Shown one piece after another: positions 37,067 to 45,652 of a stretch of DNA of 64,000 nt. Both the position numbers and the translations under genes were made by a program. The DNA comes from Lactococcus garvieae subsp. garvieae (GTDB taxonomy: Bacteria; Bacillota; Bacilli; Lactobacillales; Streptococcaceae): positions 186,001-250,000 of the forward strand of contig NZ_CP118950.1 in assembly GCF_029024465.1 (NCBI RefSeq). Direction: 5' to 3'. The notes under the pieces were generated by a model. That model worked only from the letters and a program-made list of their open reading frames with translations, was not told the DNA's origin and did not search any database. Position 1 is the stretch's first letter; each line of letters opens with the position of its first letter.

Positions 37067-38078
37067 CTTTTTTTCAAGAGTGACTTTAAAAAAACGATAC
37101 ATTATCCCTGTTTTATTAGTAGTGATTTTGAGTTTGAGTACAACAGGAACTTTTACATGGACTTCTATAGATCAGCGCGTGATAAATGAAACACGACATG
37201 AAGGCGCTCCTGGTGGCCGTCTGCACGATGATTTTGAGGGTTTGGATCATATCATGAGTCGTGGACGCGGCAGAGGAAGAGTGAATAAGGATATCTATGT
37301 TGAAAATTATTCTTCCAGAAATATATTGGCACGTGTACGACTTAGTGAGTATCTGGAGATAGGCGAAGGTGCTGGAACTGAAGGCACTCTTAATCAGGCA
37401 AGTCCGCCCAGTGGTGCAGGCTTGGATTCAGCAACGTTGAGTGATAAGAGCTCATGGGCTATCGTTAGACCTGATGGATACCTCTCTGATGGGACAACAC
37501 CATCCACTTTACGCAATTACGTAGGTCTTTATCTTGGTGATGATAATAGCCGACCCAAAATTTTTATGCCCACCTTCAACCGGAACAATCAAAATCAAGA
37601 GTCGAACACCACAGGTCAAGGACTGGAACTGCTGACGGGTACATTCAATACCAACTTAGGTATAGCGATGCCAGGGACTCATGATCAGTGGACACTGGGG
37701 CAGACACATACGTCAACCTTACGAAGCTGGAATGAAGTGAGCAATACAGAAGTCTTAACACCTAATGTGACGCATACAGCTCAGGAGACAGTTGAGTCGG
37801 AAAATGGAGGTTACATGACCATGAGTCAGTGGATTGCAGCTGATCGTCCAACAGGGAACTTCTGGGTACATGATACGGATGGTTGGATTTATTGGGCAAA
37901 CTGGTTGCCCAAAGCCGCTGCTACCAGTCTTTTACTTGATGCCTTGGATATCAATTTTGATACAGAAAACACTTATTATGGGATGCATGCAGAGGCAGAG
38001 TTGGCGACAGTGGAAGATCTAGACAACTGGGTTGGCGTGTCATCATTAGCACGTGATCTACTTGAGCGTATCACATAA
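37053..38078 (+). CDS. SipW-dependent secreted protein, paralogue 1
   Basis: Exported protein of 341 residues and unknown fold. Residues 15-38 form a signal peptide with the motif GTFTWTSIDQRVIN (32-45), shared with the next two proteins and resembling the GGTxA region of SipW-dependent TasA/camelysin precursors. The mature part has GGRLHDDF near 54-61, NKDIYVEN near 75, and a Trp-rich block at 257-295 (QWIAADRP, GNFWV, GWIYWANW, AATS). The next gene product has the same landmarks in the same order. No sorting signal is present, so it may be released, bound to the anchored partner or polymerised. Start overlaps sipW by 14 bases. Confidence 0.8.
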   Translation: MKLDNFFSRVTLKKRYIIPVLLVVILSLSTTGTFTWTSIDQRVINETRHEGAPGGRLHDDFEGLDHIMSRGRGRGRVNKDIYVENYSSRNILARVRLSEYLEIGEGAGTEGTLNQASPPSGAGLDSATLSDKSSWAIVRPDGYLSDGTTPSTLRNYVGLYLGDDNSRPKIFMPTFNRNNQNQESNTTGQGLELLTGTFNTNLGIAMPGTHDQWTLGQTHTSTLRSWNEVSNTEVLTPNVTHTAQETVESENGGYMTMSQWIAADRPTGNFWVHDTDGWIYWANWLPKAAATSLLLDALDINFDTENTYYGMHAEAELATVEDLDNWVGVSSLARDLLERIT

Positions 38079-38104
38079 ATTAGAAACAAAGAGAAACAAA
38101 AGAA

Positions 38105-38127
38105 TAACCAATGAAAGGGGGTGGTTA
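38105..38127 (+). other. Intercistronic hairpin in the sipW operon
   Basis: TAACCA (38105-38110) pairs with TGGTTA (38122-38127) in the 133-base gap between the paralogues. No T run follows, so it is more likely an mRNA processing or stability element than a terminator. Confidence 0.35.
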
Positions 38128-38211
38128 ATTGAAATAAATTATAGCCACTCGATAAAAAGAAGGCATTGAACTAAGGTAAATCAAAAAATAAAAAAGGAGA
38201 ACAAGGAAATT

Positions 38212-39189
38212 ATGAAAAAGAGAACAAAAAATCTTATCAAAATCGGCGGACTCGCTGCCGTACTAGCTCTAATCGGAGGCACCTTCGCCTTTACGAGCTT
38301 TGGCCAACGCGCCCTCAATATCACAGAGGGTACCAATCGTCCTGAATATGGGGGACGTGTGCACGACTATTTTGACGATGAGTCAGGGAATAAAGATGTC
38401 TTTTCGGAAAACTTTGGTACCAGTCAATTGTTTACACGTGTAAAACTTACAGAACTCTTTACCAAAAATGGGGTATCTATTGTTGATGAGCCAACTATCG
38501 ATGTCAATGATCCAGAGACTTGGCCGACTTGGATTCCAGGACCTTCAGGAATAGCTGGTAGCGAAGCTGCGGGCACACGTATTGGTATTAATGAGCCGAT
38601 TAATCAGTATTTTCATCTGAGCTTGGGACAATCCACACATGGAGACGACCGCCCATGGTTCCTCCCAACCTTTAACTTAGACCCACTTTCTATGATGACT
38701 GCTGCAGCAGGTGCAGGGTTTGACATGGAGCATGAAGGCGTGACTCACCCGGGTGACGGTACAGCGAACTACTGGGGAGCAGGAGATACTTCTTTCGCGC
38801 TTCCAGTAGCAGGAGACTCGGCAGAAGAGCATGCGGTGCAACAAGTCCTTGATCAAGAGCGTCCACCGTTGACATATGCTCAATGGCTGAATGCTGGAAC
38901 ACCTGTTGGTAACTTCTGGGTTATCGACCAGGATACAGGCTGGGCATACTGGGCGAACTTCTTAGCAGGTGGCGCCGCAACGAGTTTCCTCGTAGACAGC
39001 AAGCTTCCACAAGATGCTTTAGCTGACATTGAGGGAGATTGGTCATATCAACTCCATGTTATTGGTCAATTTGCTTCTGAAGGAGATATTTCAGAGTTTT
39101 GGGAGTCTGATGATGCCGCAGGACTTAGTACAGAACACGGCGAAAGAGTTATTGAAGAGATTTTAGATGCACAGACTCCTGCACCATAA
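38212..39189 (+). CDS. SipW-dependent secreted protein, paralogue 2
   Basis: Exported protein of 325 residues. Signal peptide residues 8-29 with GTFAFTSFGQRALN at 23-36. The mature protein is acidic and has GGRVHDYF near 46-53, NKDVFSEN near 60, and the Trp-rich block around 223-260 (QWLNAGTP, GNFWV, GWAYWAN, GGAATS), as in paralogue 1. No membrane anchor or LPxTG. Optimal ribosome site AAGGAGAAC. The longer leader and better ribosome site suggest it could be a major subunit. I do not recognise a named domain; TasA family membership is not established. Confidence 0.8.
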   Translation: MKKRTKNLIKIGGLAAVLALIGGTFAFTSFGQRALNITEGTNRPEYGGRVHDYFDDESGNKDVFSENFGTSQLFTRVKLTELFTKNGVSIVDEPTIDVNDPETWPTWIPGPSGIAGSEAAGTRIGINEPINQYFHLSLGQSTHGDDRPWFLPTFNLDPLSMMTAAAGAGFDMEHEGVTHPGDGTANYWGAGDTSFALPVAGDSAEEHAVQQVLDQERPPLTYAQWLNAGTPVGNFWVIDQDTGWAYWANFLAGGAATSFLVDSKLPQDALADIEGDWSYQLHVIGQFASEGDISEFWESDDAAGLSTEHGERVIEEILDAQTPAP

Positions 39190-39250
39190 GAGTTGGGAAG
39201 TCAGAAATTAGAAATTTATAATTCTTTAAATTAAAGAAAGGAGGACCGCT

Positions 39251-42205
39251 TTGAGTAGAATCAAGCACATTTTCAGTAAGTTGAATGTGAGGCATCGTGT
39301 CCTCCTTTCTGCTCTTTTATTGACACTGATAGCCACGGGAATTACAGGGACCTTGGCGTGGAGTAGCGGCAGGCAGAGTGCGCTTAATCAGGGGCAAACC
39401 AGTACAGAAATGCGCCCCGTTCATTTGCTGAAGCTGGAGAGGGATACGGAAGGAAACCAAACAGAAATAGCTGTTCCAGGAGCTGACTTTGTCCTCTACA
39501 ATAATCAGGACCCAGAAAATCCTGTACAAATACAAACCACTTTTACGACAGATCAAGAGGGAAGAATCACGGTTTCGCTTCCACCGGGGCAGTACTTCTT
39601 CCAAGAAATTCGACTGCCTTATGGTTTTGCGCCAGACTTGGATTCGGATAATCAACCGATACGGCGGTATGACTTTACCGTTACGATGGACACGACAAAT
39701 GATAGTCCCGTAGTGACAGTTTATAACCGCCGCTTATCCGGAGATTTGATTATTGAGAAAACCTTGGTGAATGATGATGGACAGGAACTTTCGGATGAGC
39801 AGCGCACCCAACTTTTTGAATTTCGTGTAACTTTTTCAGACAATGGAACTTATGAATACCAAATCAATGGCGAAGGCGACATGCATGAGCTAGCTTCAGG
39901 GGAAACGCTAAAGCTCGCTCATGGACAGCGTGCAGTCTTTACCAATATCCCTGTCGGTGTGCATTACACTGTCGAGGAAGTTGATATGGCTCATGGTCAA
40001 GCTAATAATTCTTCGGGTAATATCAGTACTACTCCCTCTATAGTAGCTTTTACCAATCGGGACATGACGCGCCGAGGGAATCTCATTTTGGAAAAAGAAG
40101 TGCAAAACTCGGATGGTTCTCCTGTGACAGATGAGCAGAAGTTACTTGACTTTGAGTTCGAGATAGAATTTTCAAATGTACCTTATGGCGCTTCCTTCCG
40201 CTTTACCACTAACCGTTATCAAATTGATGATGTCCCAAACAACGATGATGACATCCGTGAAGGGACAGTTACCAGCGGTGATACACTCACTCTACGTCAC
40301 GGGGAAATTCTTACCATTCATGATTTACCAGTGGGCGCTTCTTATCAGATTCGTGAATTAGATACTCCAGATTTTGTTTCTGGCACAGGCATCGTTGAGG
40401 GGAACATTGTACAAGATGCTAATAATAGGCATCGATTTATCAACAGTTATCAAGTTGGCGGCGTTGAGCCTACTCCGGGAGCCCTGTCCTTTGAAAAACA
40501 AGTTATTTCAGAGGATGAGGCAGCGCGTGAAAGAGAGTTTGAATTTGAAGTTACTTTCGAACCGAATGAAAATCAAGTCTTCCAATATCGGATTGTTGAA
40601 GGGACTACAGTGGGCGCGTTGCAGGACTTTGTTTCTGGCGATAGCATTCGCCTGAGACATGGTCAGAAAGTTGTCTTTCCTGATCTGCCTCCTGGTTTGA
40701 CTTACACTATCCGTGAGATTCCAAGTGATGACTTCTTTGAATCAATTGATGAGGTGAGTGGTACAACACTAAGTGGTGGCAGTTCACACCATGTCTTTGT
40801 AAACCGGGAAATACCGAGTGGTTCGGCTCATTTGATTATTGAAAAAAATGTTTTGGGTGTGGGTTACAATGCCGATCATGAGTTCTTGTTTGATCTTTAT
40901 ATCAATGGAGTAAGGCAGGAGGAAGTGATTCGCCTGAGAAGCGGTCAGTCTTCAGAACCAATTGAGCTTGAACTTGGCGATCGTTGGCGTGTTGTTGAGC
41001 GTGACAGTTACAGTAGTGGCTTTAGTCAGGAGAGCATCAGCAATGCTACGGGAACCGTTGGGCAGGTGCATATTGGACAGAATATTTATGTCCGTCAAAC
41101 CAACCTTTACATTCGTGAGACTATTAATTTGTCCGGTCTTAAGACCTGGGAAATGCCAACAGGTGTGCAACCTCCTCAGCATATTACTGTCCAACTCATG
41201 CAAGGCAATATTGTGGTTCGGCAAATCAATGTTGAAGGGCCTCATTGGACTTACAGCTTTGAAAATTTACCGAAATTTGACAATGAAGGCAATGAAATTC
41301 ACTATACTATCCGAGAGGTACCCGTTTCAGGTTGGCAACCGGAAATGAATCCTGACAATATTAACCTGCATAATGTTTGGGTAGACCCTGTTATAGCTAG
41401 ATTAGAGATTGAAAAGCAAATCACAGGAGATGAAGCACCGAATGACGAACGCTTTGAGTTTGTCATGAATCCTGGCGGGCATGTTGTGACTATAACGAAT
41501 AATGGTCGTGTAAGTTTCCCAGAGCTTTCCTTTGATCGTCCAGGGACGTTTGAATTTACCATTCATGAAACACGAGGAAGTACCTTAGGTTGGGTTTATG
41601 ACAATTCCGAGTACAAATGGTTTGTTAAAGTTGAACAAGGAACAGATGGTTTACTTTCCCTAACTGAGCAATGGCTAACCAAAAATGGAGAGCGTATTGA
41701 TGGTTTAAGGCCTGTCTTTACCAACCGTTTTGATGCTTCGGCATTGCTTGGCGAAACAATAGATATTCCAGTGAAAAAGGTTTGGAATCATAAAGAATTG
41801 ACCACAGACTTGCAACCTCACATGATTGTTGTACAGTTAATGACTGGGGATGAGGAAATAAGCCGTAGAAAAGTTACGGCAGAAAGTGATTGGGAAACTG
41901 TTTTCCAAAATCTACCGCGCTATGATTCTCAGGGAGAAGTAATTGATTATCAAGTAAAAGAGCTTGAAGTCAATGGCTATGCTGCTAAAATAAGAGGAAG
42001 TGCTCAAAAAGGCTTTACTATTCAAAATACTTATGTAGGAATGAAAGAACCACCAAGTAAGGCACCAACACCAGATAGACCAAGTACGACAGAGCGCTTA
42101 CCTGATGTAGGTGATAGATTGACGCTTGTGGCTATTGCTTTAGGACTTGTGTGTCTAAGAATCGCTTATCTTCTCTATAAAGAAACCAGAAGCAAAAAAG
42201 ATTAG
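39251..42205 (+). CDS. Pilin-like Cna-B surface protein with SipW-type signal peptide and LPxVG anchor
   Basis: Wall-anchored fibrous protein, 984 residues, with start TTG behind AAAGGAGG. Signal peptide residues 17-39 carries GTLAWSSGRQSALN at 33-46, the motif of the two preceding proteins. A SpaA-type Cna-B domain starts near residue 55 (VHLLKLERD). Repeated beta domains follow (starts near 165, 275, 415 and 525; each with LIIEK- or LSFEK-like first strands and a LRHGQ or LAHGQ motif), then a Cna-B domain near 630, a pilin isopeptide (FctA-like) domain near 720 and another Cna-B near 840. The C terminus has LPDVG (42098-42112), a hydrophobic stretch and a charged tail. Internal Lys-Asn isopeptide bonds are likely. 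Confidence 0.87.
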   Translation: MSRIKHIFSKLNVRHRVLLSALLLTLIATGITGTLAWSSGRQSALNQGQTSTEMRPVHLLKLERDTEGNQTEIAVPGADFVLYNNQDPENPVQIQTTFTTDQEGRITVSLPPGQYFFQEIRLPYGFAPDLDSDNQPIRRYDFTVTMDTTNDSPVVTVYNRRLSGDLIIEKTLVNDDGQELSDEQRTQLFEFRVTFSDNGTYEYQINGEGDMHELASGETLKLAHGQRAVFTNIPVGVHYTVEEVDMAHGQANNSSGNISTTPSIVAFTNRDMTRRGNLILEKEVQNSDGSPVTDEQKLLDFEFEIEFSNVPYGASFRFTTNRYQIDDVPNNDDDIREGTVTSGDTLTLRHGEILTIHDLPVGASYQIRELDTPDFVSGTGIVEGNIVQDANNRHRFINSYQVGGVEPTPGALSFEKQVISEDEAAREREFEFEVTFEPNENQVFQYRIVEGTTVGALQDFVSGDSIRLRHGQKVVFPDLPPGLTYTIREIPSDDFFESIDEVSGTTLSGGSSHHVFVNREIPSGSAHLIIEKNVLGVGYNADHEFLFDLYINGVRQEEVIRLRSGQSSEPIELELGDRWRVVERDSYSSGFSQESISNATGTVGQVHIGQNIYVRQTNLYIRETINLSGLKTWEMPTGVQPPQHITVQLMQGNIVVRQINVEGPHWTYSFENLPKFDNEGNEIHYTIREVPVSGWQPEMNPDNINLHNVWVDPVIARLEIEKQITGDEAPNDERFEFVMNPGGHVVTITNNGRVSFPELSFDRPGTFEFTIHETRGSTLGWVYDNSEYKWFVKVEQGTDGLLSLTEQWLTKNGERIDGLRPVFTNRFDASALLGETIDIPVKKVWNHKELTTDLQPHMIVVQLMTGDEEISRRKVTAESDWETVFQNLPRYDSQGEVIDYQVKELEVNGYAAKIRGSAQKGFTIQNTYVGMKEPPSKAPTPDRPSTTERLPDVGDRLTLVAIALGLVCLRIAYLLYKETRSKKD

Positions 42206-42219
42206 TCCGAGATTTCTAA

Positions 42220-42268
42220 ATCAATATAAAAATGGATGGAATTGATATTCCTCCATTTTTATATTGTG
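42220..42268 (+). terminator. Operon-end hairpin of the surface-fibre locus
   Basis: A perfect 15-bp stem (42222-42236 with 42252-42266). It is A/T-rich with an internal T run rather than a long 3' tail. Confidence 0.7.
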
Positions 42269-42422
42269 TATATATGGGATAAATAAATCAATAAACTATC
42301 ATCCATATCTTGTTTTGAGTCATAGGGTTCATTGAACGAAACTTTAAAAGAGAAAGACCCCATCTCCTGTTCTATTTGATATAAAATATAAGAAGGAAGG
42401 AGAATATATATCTAAAATATGA

Positions 42423-42428
42423 TAGAAT
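42423..42428 (+). promoter_or_regulatory. Extended -10 of era, seven bases from the ATG
   Basis: TGA-TAGAAT at 42420-42428; the expected transcript start coincides with the ATG at 42436. AGGAAGGAG at 42394-42402 lies upstream of it and would not be in this transcript. Confidence 0.5.
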
Positions 42429-42435
42429 AAACACT

Positions 42436-43347
42436 ATGACAAATAATACTTTTAAATCAGGATTTGTAGCCATTTTGGGCCGTCCCAATGTTGGGAAATC
42501 AACATTTTTAAATCATGTGATGGGTCAAAAGATAGCGATCATGAGCGACAAGCCGCAAACAACGCGGAATAAAATTCAAGGAATCTATACGACAGACAAG
42601 GAACAAATTATCTTTATTGATACACCAGGTATCCATAAACCACATAATGCCTTGGGTGATTTTATGGTACAGTCTGCCTATTCTACTCTTCGTGAGTGTG
42701 ACATGGTACTTTTCATGGTTGCTGCTGACGAGCCGCGCTCAACTGGTGAGAACATGATCATTGAACGCTTGAAAACAGCAGATGTTCCTGTGATTTTGGT
42801 GGTCAACAAGATTGATAAAGTGCATCCAGATGCCCTTTTTGAAACTGTTTCAGACTACACTTCACAAATGGACTTTGCAGAAGTTGTGCCGATTTCAGCA
42901 CTTCAAGGCAACAACACGGAACGTTTGCTCGAAACCTTGAGCAACAAGCTTGAGGAAGGGCCTCAGTATTTCCCAGAAGACATGGTGACAGATCACCCAG
43001 AGCGCTTCTTAGTCAGTGAAATGATTCGTGAAAAAATTCTTCTTTTGACGCGTGAAGAAGTGCCGCATAGCATTGCGGTTACCACAGATTCGATGAAGCG
43101 TGATGAAGAAACCGGAAAAATTCATATCATGGCAACAATCATTGTTGAACGTAAGAGTCAAAAAGGGATAATTCTCGGTAAAGGCGGCGACATGATTCGT
43201 AAGATAGGGAAAATGGCCCGCCGTGATATTGAGTTGATGCTGGGTGATAAAGTTTATCTTGAAACATGGGTCAAGATAAAAAATGACTGGCGTGACCGTA
43301 AGATGGATTTATCCGACTTTGGTTACAAGAAAGAAGATTATATGTAA
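42436..43347 (+). CDS. era: GTPase Era
   Basis: Essential GTPase that binds 16S rRNA and helps 30S assembly, 303 residues. G1 GRPNVGKST at 15-23, G3 DTPGIH near 63, G4 NKID near 125, and the C-terminal KH domain ([11 protein letters not shown] near 250). Length and order of domains are complete. In streptococci it is followed by mutM-type genes, as here. Confidence 0.97.
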   Translation: MTNNTFKSGFVAILGRPNVGKSTFLNHVMGQKIAIMSDKPQTTRNKIQGIYTTDKEQIIFIDTPGIHKPHNALGDFMVQSAYSTLRECDMVLFMVAADEPRSTGENMIIERLKTADVPVILVVNKIDKVHPDALFETVSDYTSQMDFAEVVPISALQGNNTERLLETLSNKLEEGPQYFPEDMVTDHPERFLVSEMIREKILLLTREEVPHSIAVTTDSMKRDEETGKIHIMATIIVERKSQKGIILGKGGDMIRKIGKMARRDIELMLGDKVYLETWVKIKNDWRDRKMDLSDFGYKKEDYM

Positions 43348-43351
43348 AAGT

Positions 43352-43376
43352 TGGCTCGTTTGAGCTGCTTTTTTAT
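43352..43376 (+). terminator. Weak era terminator
   Basis: TGGCTC/GAGCTG stem (two G-T pairs) with a GTTT loop, then TTTTTTATT. Confidence 0.5.
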
Positions 43377-43541
43377 TATATCGAAAAAACCAATATAATC
43401 TATTGATTTTAATAAAGAAATAGACTATAATATTGATAGGTTCAATATTTGATGAGTGGAAAGAGCCCCCAGCTTTTGTATGGGATGTGCTGTATTCTTC
43501 CTTCATCAGACCCAATAATTAGGATAGGATGTTGCAAACAG

Positions 43542-44363
43542 ATGCCTGAGTTACCAGAAGTCGAAAATGTACGCCGAGGCTTGGAAAAGCTGGTGAGAAA
43601 TAAAAAAATATTGGAGATTGAAAGTTCTTATCCACGAATGGTTTTAACAGGATTCGAGGCGCTAAAAAAAGAACTTGAAGGCCAAGTCATCAAAGATATC
43701 CAGCGCCGTGGGAAGTACTTGCTTTTTGATTTTGGCCAGTGGACCTTGATTTCCCATTTACGTATGGAGGGGAAATATCGGGTGGAACCCCAGGACTTTG
43801 TAAAACAAAAGCATGATCATGTCTTTGTCAAGTTTTCAGATGCGACACTTATTTATGCAGATGTCCGCAAGTTTGGGACTTGGGAATTATTGAAAAGTCA
43901 GGATGTTGAACGTTATTTCATTTCGAAAAAGATTGGCCCAGAGCCCAGCTTTGAAACCTTTGATGAGGGGATTTTTGCTGAAAAACTAAAGAAATCGAAA
44001 AAAAAGATAAAACCTTATCTTTTAGATCAGACTTTAGTTGCTGGGCTAGGAAACATCTATGTTGATGAGGTACTTTGGCGTTCACAAGTGCATCCTGAAA
44101 TGTTGGCTTCAGCCTTGAGTGAATCTCAAATTCACCGCATTCATGATTATACGATTGACGTCCTCCAAACGGCAGTTGAACGTGGAGGTTCTAGTATACG
44201 GACTTATAAAAATGCAATGGGTGAGGAAGGAAGTATGCAGGAATTGCTCATGGTTTATGGCAAGCAAGGGCAACTTTGTCCGAATTGCCAGCACGCGGTG
44301 ATTGAAAAGATAAAGGTCGCAGGACGCGGCTCACATTTTTGTCCATATTGTCAAAAAGTATAG
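43542..44363 (+). CDS. mutM: Formamidopyrimidine-DNA glycosylase MutM
   Basis: Base-excision repair enzyme that removes 8-oxoguanine, 273 residues. The catalytic N terminus PELPEV directly follows Met, which fixes the start at 43542 because Pro2 is the nucleophile; the frame open from 43449 would bury it. Lys near 57 (RRGKYLLF), the H2TH region near residue 150-220 and a C4 zinc finger (CPNCQ, CPYCQ) at the end are all present. Its ribosome site is poor. A TATAAT at about 43424-43429 gives a leader near 110 bases. Confidence 0.95.
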   Translation: MPELPEVENVRRGLEKLVRNKKILEIESSYPRMVLTGFEALKKELEGQVIKDIQRRGKYLLFDFGQWTLISHLRMEGKYRVEPQDFVKQKHDHVFVKFSDATLIYADVRKFGTWELLKSQDVERYFISKKIGPEPSFETFDEGIFAEKLKKSKKKIKPYLLDQTLVAGLGNIYVDEVLWRSQVHPEMLASALSESQIHRIHDYTIDVLQTAVERGGSSIRTYKNAMGEEGSMQELLMVYGKQGQLCPNCQHAVIEKIKVAGRGSHFCPYCQKV

Positions 44364-44430
44364 TGAAAACTTCAATTTTTTACGTACTAAAATATGCGGT
44401 GCAATCAGTTTCAAACAAATTTAAAAATGC

Positions 44431-44436
44431 TATAAT
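44431..44436 (+). promoter_or_regulatory. Extended -10 promoter of recA
   Basis: TGC-TATAAT at 44428-44436 with ribosome site CGGAG before the start. I saw no clear SOS-box palindrome. Confidence 0.6.
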
Positions 44437-44466
44437 ATAAAGAGCAAGAGATTAACGGAGAAAATA

Positions 44467-45618
44467 ATGGCTACAAAGAAAAAGAAAAAATTAGAAGATA
44501 TCACAAAAAAATATGGTGCAGAACGTGAAAAAGCGTTAAAAGATGCGCTTGACCTTATCGAAAAGGATTTTGGTAAAGGTTCTTTGATGCGTTTGGGTGA
44601 AGCTGCGAGCCAAAAAGTTCAAGTGACAAGTTCAGGAAGCTTGGCTTTGGATATTGCACTTGGTGCCGGTGGTTATCCTAAAGGTCGTATCATCGAAATC
44701 TACGGACCAGAAAGTTCTGGTAAGACTACGGTTGCGTTGCATGCGGTTGCTCAAGTGCAAGCCGAAGGCGGGATTGCTGCCTTTATCGATGCGGAGCACG
44801 CTTTGGATCCTGTCTATGCTGCAGCGATCGGTGTCGACATTGACCAACTTCTTTTGTCACAACCTGACTATGGTGAACAAGGCTTACAAATTGCTGAAAA
44901 ATTGATTGAATCTGGTGCAGTGGACCTTGTTGTTGTCGACTCTGTTGCTGCCTTGACACCCCGTGCCGAAATTGACGGTGAAATCGGAGATTCGACAGTT
45001 GGTTTGCAAGCACGTATGATGAGTCAAGCCATGCGTAAGCTTGCTGCAGGCATCAACAAAACAAAAACAACAGCAATCTTTATCAACCAATTGCGTGAAA
45101 AAGTTGGTGTTATGTTTGGGAGTCCTGAAACAACACCTGGTGGTCGTGCCTTGAAATTCTATGCTTCTGTACGTTTAGATGTTCGTGGCAGCACAAAAAT
45201 CGAAGAAGGTTCCGGTGACAACAAAACAGCCATTGGTAAATTAACGAAGATTAAAGTCGTTAAAAACAAAGTTGCGCCACCGTTTAAAGTTGCTTTAGTA
45301 GACATCATGTTTGGCGAAGGTATTTCTAAAACAGGTGAACTCTTAACCATTGCCGTTGAAGAAGGCATTGTGAAGAAAGCAGGGGCTTGGTTCTCTTATA
45401 ATGATGAAAAAATCGGTCAAGGTGCGGAGAAAGCGAAAGCCTTCCTTAAAGATAATCCTGAAATTTTCAATGAAATCGACCGTAAAGTACGTCAAAATCA
45501 CGGTTTGACTGAAGGTGATGAAGCGGATGAAAAAGAAGAGGTTAAACCAGCAAAAGCAGATGAAAAAGCAAAAGTTGAAGCTGCTGGCGTAGAAGAAATC
45601 GAGCTTGAATTAGAATAA
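44467..45618 (+). CDS. recA: Recombinase RecA
   Basis: DNA strand-exchange protein, 383 residues. Walker [10 protein letters not shown] near residue 80, Walker [11 protein letters not shown] near 160, loop L2 region [21 protein letters not shown] split near 210-230, and an acidic C-terminal tail rich in Glu, Lys and Ala. Own promoter and a strong bidirectional terminator. Confidence 0.98.
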   Translation: MATKKKKKLEDITKKYGAEREKALKDALDLIEKDFGKGSLMRLGEAASQKVQVTSSGSLALDIALGAGGYPKGRIIEIYGPESSGKTTVALHAVAQVQAEGGIAAFIDAEHALDPVYAAAIGVDIDQLLLSQPDYGEQGLQIAEKLIESGAVDLVVVDSVAALTPRAEIDGEIGDSTVGLQARMMSQAMRKLAAGINKTKTTAIFINQLREKVGVMFGSPETTPGGRALKFYASVRLDVRGSTKIEEGSGDNKTAIGKLTKIKVVKNKVAPPFKVALVDIMFGEGISKTGELLTIAVEEGIVKKAGAWFSYNDEKIGQGAEKAKAFLKDNPEIFNEIDRKVRQNHGLTEGDEADEKEEVKPAKADEKAKVEAAGVEEIELELE

Positions 45619-45652
45619 ATAAAAAAACTTCTGTATTCAGAAGTTTTTTTAT
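45619..45652. terminator. Bidirectional terminator between recA and the permease gene
   Basis: AAAAAACTTCTG pairs with CAGAAGTTTTTT around TATT. Confidence 0.88.

Noticed and set aside
38677-38902. Minus-strand frames within the second SipW-dependent protein gene
   Set aside because: No start signals; composition is that of an antisense shadow.
43449-43541. N-terminal extension of MutM
   Set aside because: Pro2 must follow the initiator Met for catalysis, so the start is at 43542.
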